A DNA stretch of 7,032 nucleotides from Bifidobacteriaceae bacterium (GCA_031265345.1 JAISCU010000182.1:1-7032); one strand, 5' to 3'; positions 1 through 5,110 are shown, counted from the first letter of the stretch. Notes: generated by a model not told the origin, from the letters alone. Made by a program: numbers and translations.

Positions 1-13
1 TTATTCCAAGCAT
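1..13 (-). CDS. Probable transposase start, partial (4 codons)
   Basis: The minus-strand ATG at 13-11 begins M-L-G-I and leaves the window. A full AGGAGG Shine-Dalgarno lies 4 bases upstream, and the ATG is about 125 bp inside the IS end, a plausible leader length. The start codon lies in one arm of a 10-bp inverted repeat (10-19 with 65-74) that could hide it in long read-through transcripts. Four residues cannot identify a protein; the call rests on the neighbouring terminal repeat. Confidence 0.3.
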
Positions 14-111
14 GCCGCCTCCTGGCCGGTCCAATGGACATGACAACCACGAACCTACCGGGCGGGCGGCATGCCCACCCCGCGACACCCCCGGAAACAG
101 CCCCCAAGAGC

Positions 112-137
112 ACCCACGAACAGGGGAGGAGATCCCC
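112..137 (+). repeat. IS terminal inverted repeat, left copy
   Basis: Read from the outer edge inward on the minus strand it begins GGGGATCTCCTCC and ends GTTCGTGGGT. It matches 6882-6907 at 24 of 26 positions, the differences being two adjacent C/T changes. A length of 26 bp lies within the known ISL3 range. The three bases outside (ATT) are also shared with the other copy, so the true end may lie slightly further out. Confidence 0.65.
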
Positions 138-226
138 ATTCCATGCTCACGGCCCCGCCATGCGGGCACAAGGTCCTAAACCATCGGGGCCAGGTTGCGG
201 CGCATGAGTGCGAGCCACCCGGTCAG
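138..226 (+). repeat. Possible diverged third copy of the A/B repeat, overlapping the 3' end of hipA
   Basis: Read rightward from the IS edge, this stretch shares ATTnnnTGCnCAC, GGCC, AGGTC, TCGGGGCCA and CACCnGGTCAG with the minus-strand reading of repeat B, with nearly constant spacing (offsets 33/32, 46/45 and 77/75). By hand alignment, overall identity is only a little over half. The first 18 bases beside the IS end are the strongest part. The stop codon and last residues of hipA fall inside it. In GC-rich DNA part of this could be chance. Confidence 0.3.
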
Positions 227-1459
227 CCTGGCTGTGACGCGCTGGGAAGTCGCTGAGCCCACGAGGGCGCCGGCCTCTGCCAGCGCTTGTCCAACGGCGC
301 TCGGCAAGGCGGCCAGTTGGCGATGGACTTCGGCGGCGAACTCGTCGACGGGCACGCCGAGGTCCGCTGCCGCGAGTTCCAAATGGTGCGACCGGACGGC
401 GTGCGGCTGGAACTCCCCACCGATCGCCATTGCGAAACGCCCTTGGTAGGCGACCCGTGTCGGGGTGTACAGCAGCGCGGTGGAGGCGAGGTCGTAGAAC
501 GGCGCCAGGGCCGGGCGGGAGCCAAAGTGGATGAGCGCGAAGTTCTTGGCGTGGGCGTCCAAGCCCGCTGTCAGCAGATTGAACGCCGTGACGCCTGCGA
601 AATCCCGACGACTCTGGGCGCGGGCCGCAGGGGCGACGTGACGGCCGATAGCGGAACTGGCTTGGGCGAGGCTCGGGCCGCCATCGACTTGGTATTTCCT
701 GTCCCGTCCCAGGCCGAGCGCCTGGCACAAGTCCTCTTGGTGCCACCGCCTGACCCGACCGTCTGGCCCCGCAGTCCGGTCGAATCGCCCGACCAGGATC
801 GCCGTCTCACCTGCAAACCGGGTCAGCACAGTGTTAGGGACAGGCAACTCAAGGATGCTCGCGGCCCGCATGGTGGCGTATTCGGCGATGTCGGAATCCG
901 CCAGGCCCGCGACTCCGATCTTCACGACATGGGTGGATGGGGCGCGGCGGCGCGGCTCGGCCCAGCGACCTTCGCCAACGCGTGCGATGGTGAACTTGGA
1001 CTGGAATCCTCCCAGCGACCACCGTCCCGGCCGGTCGCCTTCCCAAGCAGACGCGTCGAGGCGCAGGCGTTCGATGCGGAGCCCTATATCCTCTTCAGTC
1101 AGCGACTCCAGTTCTTCTTCGCCGTCCGGGCTGATGCCTTCAGGAAGCACCTGCACTGCGCCTGCGCAATCCTCGCCCATATGCTCCAGGAGGTTGAGCG
1201 GGTCGGTCGTTGTGGACAATTGATCCGCCCAGCGGGCGCGAACCTGATCGTTGTCCGGCAGCAGGTTGTCGAACCAACGGCCGACCTCCGGCCCGGTGTG
1301 GACCGCGCGGTCCAAAGGCATCGACACGGACAAGGGCACGCCGCCGCCAGCATCCGCATAGGCCGGGTCGTACTCGAAGGTCGGATCGGAATCATCGGTG
1401 CGGGCCAACCGACCTGCATACACGCCCGCTATCCAGACCTCCAGCCGGTGGGACGTCAT
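176..1459 (-). CDS. hipA: HipA-type serine/threonine kinase toxin
   Basis: This is the toxin of a HipBA type II system. HipA kinases phosphorylate a cytosolic target (glutamyl-tRNA synthetase in E. coli), stop translation and promote dormancy. The protein has 427 residues, close to the roughly 440 of E. coli HipA, in a single chain. The N-terminal HipA domain spans about 1-105 and the kinase core follows. Visible motifs are the phosphorylation-loop serine S148 in SLGGFQSK, the ATP lysine K180 in HVVK, GRFDR at 224-228, the catalytic loop DAHAKN (D301, N306) and the metal-binding PFYD (D323). All key residues are present, so it looks active. The ATG at 1459 overlaps the hipB stop by 4 bases (ATGA), which argues for this start over the longer open frame. 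The target is not inferable. The last residues fall in a repeat-like stretch (138-226). Confidence 0.93.
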   Translation of the reverse strand: MTSHRLEVWIAGVYAGRLARTDDSDPTFEYDPAYADAGGGVPLSVSMPLDRAVHTGPEVGRWFDNLLPDNDQVRARWADQLSTTTDPLNLLEHMGEDCAGAVQVLPEGISPDGEEELESLTEEDIGLRIERLRLDASAWEGDRPGRWSLGGFQSKFTIARVGEGRWAEPRRRAPSTHVVKIGVAGLADSDIAEYATMRAASILELPVPNTVLTRFAGETAILVGRFDRTAGPDGRVRRWHQEDLCQALGLGRDRKYQVDGGPSLAQASSAIGRHVAPAARAQSRRDFAGVTAFNLLTAGLDAHAKNFALIHFGSRPALAPFYDLASTALLYTPTRVAYQGRFAMAIGGEFQPHAVRSHHLELAAADLGVPVDEFAAEVHRQLAALPSAVGQALAEAGALVGSATSQRVTARLTGWLALMRRNLAPMV

Positions 1460-1707
1460 CGGCCCTCGCCTACGATGGCGCGCCTGTCCGTCAGGAAGGG
1501 GTCTGGCACCAGATCGACCAGCAGGCCCAGGTGGTCGCACGCATCCAGCACCCATTGCAGTCTGGCGGTCGGGGCGCCGCCCTCGACGGCCATCACCCAT
1601 TTGCGGTTCACGCCCATCCGGGCCGCCAATTCCGCCTGGGTCCATCCCTTGTCGAGGCGCGCAGTGCGCAAGACCCGGCCCCATTGGGCGGCGTCACCAA
1701 GTAGCAT
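1456..1707 (-). CDS. hipB: HipB-type antitoxin, helix-turn-helix repressor
   Basis: HipB binds and neutralises HipA and represses the operon. The protein is 83 residues, close to E. coli HipB (88). A Cro/C1-type helix-turn-helix covers about 21-44 (GWTQAELAARMGV then NRKWVMAVEGG). A hydrophobic segment at 61-69 (GLLVDLVPD) fits the C-terminal strand of the HipB dimer lid. I chose the ATG at 1707-1705 because AAGGGG lies 5 bases upstream and all three operator-like sites then sit outside the gene. An upstream in-frame ATG at 1743 would add 12 residues but has no ribosome site and lies at the edge of one operator. The gene is first in the operon and coupled to hipA by a 4-base overlap. Confidence 0.9.
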   Translation of the reverse strand: MLLGDAAQWGRVLRTARLDKGWTQAELAARMGVNRKWVMAVEGGAPTARLQWVLDACDHLGLLVDLVPDPFLTDRRAIVGEGR

Positions 1708-1725
1708 GGCTTCCCCTTCCACAAA

Positions 1726-1797
1726 GTCCGCTGTGGGGGACATCGGTCATCGTGTCCACTGTAGGGGACACTATCCGTCATGTCCACTGGAGAGGAC
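1726..1797. promoter_or_regulatory. HipB operator array, three GTCC-N8-GGAC sites
   Basis: Three inverted repeats of identical form occur at 1726-1741, 1754-1769 and 1782-1797. Each has GTCC, 8 bases, then GGAC, and starts are exactly 28 bp apart. The middle site is the longest (GTGTCC-N8-GGACAC, 1752-1771). E. coli HipB is known to bind TATCC-N8-GGATA in multiple copies upstream of hipBA, so arm spacing and arrangement match the family while the arm sequence differs. The site nearest hipB lies in its leader, the middle one covers the -10 and the far one covers the -35. The far site also covers the ribosome site of the divergent lipoprotein gene. Confidence 0.85.
1758..1786 (-). promoter_or_regulatory. 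hipBA promoter
   Basis: On the minus strand TGGACA (1786-1781) is followed after 17 bases by TACAGT (1763-1758), a good sigma-70-like pair. Transcription would start near 1750, giving a leader of about 43 bases to the ATG at 1707. Two operator sites overlap the hexamers, as expected for autorepression. Confidence 0.6.
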
Positions 1798-1800
1798 CTC

Positions 1801-2415
1801 GTGCGGCGTATGCTTCGACGGATGATCCGCGTTCTCCGGCCACGAAACGCAGCCGGCCCCACGCGCCGGATTCTGGTGGCCAGGGCGGTGGTCGCAGGGG
1901 CGGTCGCCGTGACCGCGTGCGCCGCCTGCTCTGCCCCGACCGAATCGGGCCCGCTCGATTCCGGAGGCGAGGGCGATTCGATGGTCCAGGTCTGCACCGT
2001 GGAGGAAGGCCAGGCCAGAGCCCTCGGCACCACCTGGGCACTCAACACCGACTCCAAGCACGCGATCACTCTGGGCCATGCCCAACTAGTCAACGCCCAA
2101 GACATCGAACTGGTCGGCCAGTACATCATCCGGAGCGAGGAGGCCTGGATATACGGCGGGGGGATCATCATCCCGCCCACGGTCGAGGGCGAAGGCGACG
2201 AATGGGTCGAGAAGTTCGACTCGCGCGAGGAGCTTGCTGGTGCGAGCATCGCCCCGGGCGAGGGCGTCAACCTGGTGTTGGCGCTGCGGCAGGGCCCGAC
2301 TGGCACCGGCTCGGCCGACGCCTTCCTGGTCCCCTACACGTCAAACGGGCACCAATACCGCCTCACGGTGACGGACGGCATGGTGTTCGACCGGTCCGGC
2401 CTAGTTTGCGATTAG
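1801..2415 (+). CDS. Predicted lipoprotein of unknown function
   Basis: I do not recognise a characterised family. The N-terminus is arginine-rich, then a hydrophobic stretch at about 24-39 ends in the lipobox VTAC, with C40 as the likely lipidated cysteine (C43 is a weaker alternative). A Gly/Ser/Glu-rich linker at about 44-60 follows. The rest (about 61-204) looks like one extracellular, beta-rich domain with two further cysteines (C65, C203) that could form a disulfide. I chose GTG 1801, which has GGAGAGG a few bases upstream; an in-frame ATG at 1780 would add seven residues but lacks a clear ribosome site. The gene is divergent from hipB, and its ribosome site lies inside a HipB operator, so HipB may influence it. 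No proper plus-strand promoter is obvious. Without a database search it stays a hypothetical exported protein. Confidence 0.75.
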   Translation: MRRMLRRMIRVLRPRNAAGPTRRILVARAVVAGAVAVTACAACSAPTESGPLDSGGEGDSMVQVCTVEEGQARALGTTWALNTDSKHAITLGHAQLVNAQDIELVGQYIIRSEEAWIYGGGIIIPPTVEGEGDEWVEKFDSREELAGASIAPGEGVNLVLALRQGPTGTGSADAFLVPYTSNGHQYRLTVTDGMVFDRSGLVCD

Positions 2416-2507
2416 GTCCCACCCTACGACCAGTTCGCACTTTTCGATCTGCTGGCGGACCAACACACCGAAACTCTTCGCAAATCGCGCCTCAGACATC
2501 CGCATGG

Positions 2508-3134
2508 TCATTCGAACACCAGTTGCTCCTCGCGAAGGCGCCGGAGCCGCTTGCGGTTCTGGGTCAGTTCGATCACCAGGTAAGCCAACAGACCGAGAGC
2601 GAAGGGAACCCACAGGCCGACTCCCCACGCGAGCCCGTTGAAAAAGCTGTGAAGGAACTGCGGGCTGTCACTGACAACGGTCGCCAAACAGAATGCGACC
2701 AGCGCGGCCTCGAGGGCTAGGAAGACAGCGGTCCAGGTCGCGGCCCGCCAGCAGATCCTCCTGACCTGGCGCTCATAGGCGAGGCGCGAGCCCACGTCCG
2801 ACTGCAGCTCGAAAGGGCCGAGCGACGCCCGGCGCCGCATGATCGCCCACGCCATACGAGGGTTGGAGGATTCGTAGGCGCGGATCACCTCGACCCCCAT
2901 CGCGTCCAGCAACTCGAGGTACTCGGCGCGCTCGGACGAGTCCGGGGCGCCCGGAAGGACCTCATAACGATAGCTGTACTCGCATGGCTCGCCTTTGGCG
3001 AAGGTGAAAGTGACCCGACCCGCCCTGACCAGCTGCCAGCCCTCGACCGAATAACGGTTCAACCAATCGGTGAACCATTGGTCGGTGGTCAAGACCTTGA
3101 TCCGCCTGATCTTGACCCGCTCGCCCCTAGCCAT
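2508..3134 (-). CDS. DUF2812 membrane protein, partner of PadR
   Basis: The 208-residue protein matches the layout of DUF2812 proteins: a soluble N-terminal half, here about 1-120 (TDQWFTDWLNRYSVEGWQLV, then aromatic strands with YSYRYEVL, then FELQSD), followed by two membrane segments at about 131-154 and 166-190 and a very basic tail (RKRLRRLREE). DUF2812 genes are commonly found next to PadR regulators, as here, but their biochemical role is unknown. The ATG at 3134 follows GGAGG by 6 bases and overlaps the padR stop by 8 bases, so the two are probably translationally coupled. A start 12 codons upstream is possible but has no ribosome site. An inner-membrane sensor or a partner modulating PadR is an inference only. 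Confidence 0.8.
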   Translation of the reverse strand: MARGERVKIRRIKVLTTDQWFTDWLNRYSVEGWQLVRAGRVTFTFAKGEPCEYSYRYEVLPGAPDSSERAEYLELLDAMGVEVIRAYESSNPRMAWAIMRRRASLGPFELQSDVGSRLAYERQVRRICWRAATWTAVFLALEAALVAFCLATVVSDSPQFLHSFFNGLAWGVGLWVPFALGLLAYLVIELTQNRKRLRRLREEQLVFE

Positions 3135-3471
3135 GATCCGCCTCCGTCCCAGTCGACACACGCATCGCATCGACGGCAGCGCGACCGTGCGCGACCAGTT
3201 CGGCCAACCGTGCGACTTCGTCCTCGAGGGCGGCGCGGCCCGTGAACGTCAGTTCGTACCGCTTCTTGTTGGCGCCCTCGCGGACGGTCAGCCAGCCCCG
3301 TTCGACCAACGCGCCCAACGCCCCGTACAGCGTCCCCGCCGCGAGCGTCACCCGACCGCCGGTCAGCGCCTCCACGCGCCGCATGATCCCGTAGCCGTGA
3401 CGCGGTTCGGTCAGCACGGCCAAGATGTAGAAGACCGCTTCGGTCAACGGCTGCGCCACGGGTGCTCCCAT
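3127..3471 (-). CDS. PadR-family transcriptional regulator
   Basis: The protein is 114 residues, typical of small PadR (subfamily-2-like) repressors. The winged helix-turn-helix is clear: EAVFYILAVLTEPRHGYGI at 11-29, the helix containing RRVEALTGG, the signature TLAAGTLYGALGALVERGWL at about 42-61, and a wing with KKRYELTFTGRAAL. A C-terminal helix at about 82-103 would dimerise. PadR proteins usually repress their own operon and are released by a ligand or stress; the ligand is not visible here. The ATG at 3471 is the best start for the conserved domain, though its ribosome site is weak. The gene is first in a two-gene operon with the DUF2812 gene and has a tandem operator-like array just upstream. 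Confidence 0.92.
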   Translation of the reverse strand: MGAPVAQPLTEAVFYILAVLTEPRHGYGIMRRVEALTGGRVTLAAGTLYGALGALVERGWLTVREGANKKRYELTFTGRAALEDEVARLAELVAHGRAAVDAMRVSTGTEADHG

Positions 3472-3491
3472 CCCATCGTGGCCGAGATTTC

Positions 3492-3537
3492 TATCGGCAC
3501 CAGATATATCGTGAACCGATACTATCGCGAGCCGATA
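3492..3537. promoter_or_regulatory. Tandem PadR operator-like array
   Basis: Three copies of TATCG-N5-CGATA sit side by side: 3492-3506 (one mismatch, AGATA in the second arm), 3507-3521 and 3523-3537. They begin 21 bp upstream of the padR start and are AT-rich relative to their surroundings, as a promoter would be. The position and symmetry suit autoregulation by PadR. Binding is inferred, and I could not place a confident -35/-10 pair. Confidence 0.65.
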
Positions 3538-3840
3538 CAAGCCGTCAACCCGCCCCGTCTCCTGTCGCGGCAAGCCAGGGCCAGGGTCTCGAGCCGCCCT
3601 CCCGCTTGCCCGATGCCGCGCTCCCGGCCTCCCAGCCCACTGCCAGGTCACGCCCGCGACGGGACCGCGCCAGCGGGCTGCCAGCCAGAGGCGAGCGCCT
3701 GGCACCGGGACGAATCAAGGCGGCTGCCAACCCAAGGCCGGTCGAGGACGGCTTGAGACGGGTGTCCGACCACGCGGCATCGGCCAATTGCGGCAGAAGA
3801 GAAACCCCCGCAACCGCAAACCTGTGCGAAAGCCTCCAGG
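3538..3840. other. Gene-free stretch between padR and ndk
   Basis: I see no credible coding region here; the open frames are low-complexity Arg/Pro/Ala shadows of GC-rich DNA. A small hairpin with GCCAG and CTGGC arms and a bulged A lies at 3684-3703, without a T-run. An inverted repeat TTGCGG/CCGCAA (3788-3793 and 3808-3813) lies about 30 bp downstream of the ndk stop and is too weak to call a terminator. The leftmost part would carry distal promoter elements for padR. Confidence 0.4.
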
Positions 3841-4266
3841 TCAGGCGCCGGGGAACCAGATGGCGATCTCGCGGGCTGCGGACGCGGGCGAATCTGAGGC
3901 GTGGACAATGTTCTGCATGTCGCCAGTCCCCCAGTCGCGCCCGAAGTCGCCCCGGATGGTCCCCGGCGCGGCCTTGATCGGATCAGTGGCACCGGCCATG
4001 GTCCTGACCGCCGTGATGACTTGGGCTCCTTGAAGAATCATGGCGACGACAGGACCGGAGGTCATGTATTCGACCAGGCTCGGGTAGAAGGGCTTGGAAA
4101 CATGCTCGGCGTAGTGGGCGGCCAGCAGTTCGGGGGTGGCTCGGCGTAACGACAATGCCGCGATCCTATAGCCGCGCGCCTCGGCACGGGCGATCACCTG
4201 TCCCACCAGGCCACGAGCGACGCCGTCGGGTTTGACCAACACCAAGACTTGTTCGATTTCAGACAT
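3841..4266 (-). CDS. ndk: Nucleoside diphosphate kinase
   Basis: This cytosolic enzyme transfers the gamma-phosphate of ATP to nucleoside diphosphates through a phosphohistidine, balancing NTP and dNTP pools. The length of 141 residues is normal. The expected residues are present: K12 in VLVKPDGV, Y52 in HYAEH, R105 in GTIRGDF, N119, and the catalytic H122 in NIVHASDSP. The loop before the active site (FGRDWGTGDMQN) is longer than the common IGRN form, a variant I associate with Bifidobacterium/Actinomyces-like actinobacteria. HASDS replaces the usual HGSDS. There is no convincing ribosome site before ATG 4266, but TAGGCT lies 6 bases upstream, suggesting a leaderless transcript. The gene begins 9 bases after the end of the MazF-type toxin gene, so read-through from that operon is also likely. 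Confidence 0.95.
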   Translation of the reverse strand: MSEIEQVLVLVKPDGVARGLVGQVIARAEARGYRIAALSLRRATPELLAAHYAEHVSKPFYPSLVEYMTSGPVVAMILQGAQVITAVRTMAGATDPIKAAPGTIRGDFGRDWGTGDMQNIVHASDSPASAAREIAIWFPGA

Positions 4267-4272
4267 GGTTCG

Positions 4273-4278
4273 AGCCTA
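4273..4278 (-). promoter_or_regulatory. -10 element of a leaderless ndk promoter
   Basis: TAGGCT followed by exactly 6 bases and then the ATG of ndk fits the TAnnnT-N6-ATG layout of leaderless actinobacterial genes. The toxin stop codon TAG (4278-4276) forms the first three bases of the hexamer. No good -35 is visible at the usual distance. Confidence 0.5.
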
Positions 4279-4662
4279 CTGGGACCGTCGTGGGTCCTGC
4301 CGGGGCCTCGGCGCATCGCCCAGGTGGCCGGCCGTCCGCAAGCGCTCCGCCAGGCCCAAGTAGTGCGCCACCGCCAATTCCACGTCGGCCAGAGTGCCCC
4401 AGTCCAGATAATCGACCGGGTCGCCAAGGATGTAGTCAGTGTCGATCGACCGAATCTGGTCGATCAGGAACACTGTGCGTCTTCCAGCGACCTCGGCGGG
4501 CACCCGGAAGAGCCCAGACCGTGCCGAAGTGGAAGTCGGCACAACCGTCGCGACGGAAAGCGACAACCCCGGCTCCGAGAGCACCAGCCCCAAACGTTTG
4601 CCGCGCTGCTCGTGGCCGCGCGCCAGCCTAAGGTCGATTCGGTAGACGGCCCCTCGGATCAC
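4276..4662 (-). CDS. mazF: MazF/PemK-type endoribonuclease toxin
   Basis: MazF-like toxins cut mRNA, or sometimes rRNA or tRNA, at short sequences when the antitoxin is degraded. The 128-residue protein shows the family pattern: RGAVYRIDL at 3-11, then RGHEQRGKRLGLVLS (15-29) corresponding to the usual RG-EQ-G-RP-LV-S strand-loop, a threonine/serine-rich strand VVPTSTSA at 40-47 where the catalytic Thr/Ser is expected, and DQIRSID at 68-74. A tail after about 105 is Arg/Pro-rich and longer than usual. The start is GTG 4662, overlapping the antitoxin stop by 4 bases (GTGA), so translation is coupled. The cleavage sequence cannot be predicted. PemK or ChpB-like naming would fit equally well. 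Confidence 0.85.
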   Translation of the reverse strand: MIRGAVYRIDLRLARGHEQRGKRLGLVLSEPGLSLSVATVVPTSTSARSGLFRVPAEVAGRRTVFLIDQIRSIDTDYILGDPVDYLDWGTLADVELAVAHYLGLAERLRTAGHLGDAPRPRQDPRRSQ

Positions 4663-4856
4663 CAGGCATCCGGCTCCGCGTTCAGGTCCTCATCAGCCAG
4701 CGCGGCCGCCTCAACGCGGGCGCGTCTCAACCATTCTTCGTGATCCAGCAGCCGCAAAGCCCGCCGAATCGTGTCGGTGGTCGTTTCGCCTTCCATCTTG
4801 GCCGCGCGCAGAATTCGCTGGTCCTCGGCCGTCACTCGGAACCCAATTGACGTCAT
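4659..4856 (-). CDS. Ribbon-helix-helix antitoxin of the MazF-type pair
   Basis: The small 65-residue protein has a ribbon-helix-helix N-terminus: strand SIGFRVT (3-9), first helix about 10-24 (AEDQRILRAAKMEGE), then TTTDTIRRALRLLDHEE as second helix. The acidic, tryptophan-ended tail (ALADEDLNAEPDAW) is the likely toxin-neutralising segment. It would bind MazF and repress the operon as a dimer. The ATG at 4856 has no ribosome site, but a full promoter ends 6 bases upstream, so the mRNA is probably leaderless. It precedes and overlaps the toxin gene in the standard antitoxin-toxin order. I leave out a gene symbol because ribbon-helix-helix antitoxins pair with several toxin families. Confidence 0.83.
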   Translation of the reverse strand: MTSIGFRVTAEDQRILRAAKMEGETTTDTIRRALRLLDHEEWLRRARVEAAALADEDLNAEPDAW

Positions 4857-4862
4857 TGGCCA

Positions 4863-4895
4863 AGCCTACCCGCCGTTCAACAACCGTTCAACGGT
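4863..4895 (-). promoter_or_regulatory. Leaderless antitoxin promoter with overlapping operator
   Basis: TTGAAC (4891-4886), 17 bases, TAGGCT (4868-4863), 6 bases, then ATG: a near-ideal leaderless promoter. The -35 lies inside a 13-bp perfect palindrome ACCGTT-C-AACGGT (4883-4895), and CCGTTCAAC occurs again at 4873-4881, 11 bp away. A palindrome plus a direct repeat across the promoter suits cooperative binding by a ribbon-helix-helix antitoxin. Confidence 0.7.
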
Positions 4896-4903
4896 GTTCC
4901 CCG

Positions 4904-5062
4904 GCTCGTCCGGTAGCGACGAATGCTCCGGTCGCACGATGCCGCTCGGTCAGCTACCCGCGTTCGCCCGATCACCGAGGCGGCGGCATCGGCACCTTGA
5001 AAACCGCCTCGAAATTCCTTGACATGAAGAACAATTCCCGGCCCTTGGGCACCCAATGGGGA
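4904..5062. repeat. Dispersed repeat, copy A (about 160 bp)
   Basis: This aligns end to end with 6727-6886 in the same orientation, from GCTCGTCCGGT to AATGGGGA, with equal length within 1 bp; in the last 69 positions I count 49 matches. Both copies keep a 9-bp inverted repeat CGATGCCGC/GCGGCATCG (4937-4945 and 4983-4991). The reading frames are not preserved between copies, so it is probably not a gene. It stops 12 bp before the -35 of the antitoxin promoter. Confidence 0.8.
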
Positions 5063-5070
5063 CGGACCCG

Positions 5071-5110
5071 TTATCCACAGGGCCTGACCTGCGGGTTCGC
5101 CTGTGGAAAA
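5071..5110. promoter_or_regulatory. Inverted pair of DnaA-box-like sequences
   Basis: TTATCCACA at 5071-5079 is a perfect consensus DnaA box, and TGTGGAAAA at 5102-5110 is TTTTCCACA on the other strand, one base off. Including the next two bases, the arms form an inverted repeat (TTwTCCACAGG) around an 18-bp loop, so the site could also fold as a hairpin downstream of the flavoprotein stop. No dnaA, dnaN or AT-rich unwinding region is nearby, so this is not oriC as far as the window shows. Confidence 0.5.

Larger units (their letters stand above)
1..137 (-). mobile_element. End of an ISL3-type insertion sequence (transposase 5' side), cut by the window edge
   Basis: The outer 26 bases (112-137) match, in inverted orientation, the terminal repeat at 6882-6907, which lies beside a recognisable ISL3 transposase end. 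Inside that repeat there is no transposase C-terminus on either strand. The minus strand instead shows AGGAGG at 23-18, 4 bases before an ATG at 13-11, so this looks like the left end (IRL) of a copy whose transposase runs leftward out of the window. A 10-bp inverted repeat (10-19 and 65-74, GCATGCCGCC/GGCGGCATGC) lies in the leader. Seen: the terminal repeat, ribosome site and start codon. Inferred: family and orientation, because only four codons of the gene are present. Confidence 0.55.

Noticed and set aside
154..166. Hairpin CCCGC-CAT-GCGGG after hipA as a terminator
   Set aside because: The stem has only 5 bp with a 3-base loop and no T-run; it is expected by chance in such GC-rich sequence.
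71..256. Plus-strand small frame at the left IS end
   Set aside because: It runs through the terminal repeat and the antisense strand of hipA; the PTPRHPRK segment only loosely recalls an ISL3 tail and an in-frame stop lies just upstream.
1460..1684. 75-codon upstream extension of hipA
   Set aside because: It overlaps nearly all of hipB in another frame, has no HipA homology and ignores the ATGA coupling at 1459.
1708..1743. 12-codon upstream extension of hipB (ATG at 1743)
   Set aside because: There is no ribosome site, and it would place an operator site inside the coding region; the ATG at 1707 has AAGGGG at good spacing.
287..1825. Long plus-strand open frame (512 codons) opposite hipA/hipB
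   Set aside because: It is antisense to a complete HipA with all catalytic motifs; composition is the Arg/Pro-rich pattern of a GC-rich shadow, and no domain is recognisable.
1398..2720. Plus-strand open frame of 440 codons across hipB, the lipoprotein gene and the DUF2812 gene
   Set aside because: It spans two real genes on different strands and an intergenic region, with no recognisable motif.
3788..3813. Inverted repeat TTGCGG/CCGCAA after ndk as a terminator
   Set aside because: It has a 6-bp stem with a 14-base loop and no T-run on the minus strand.
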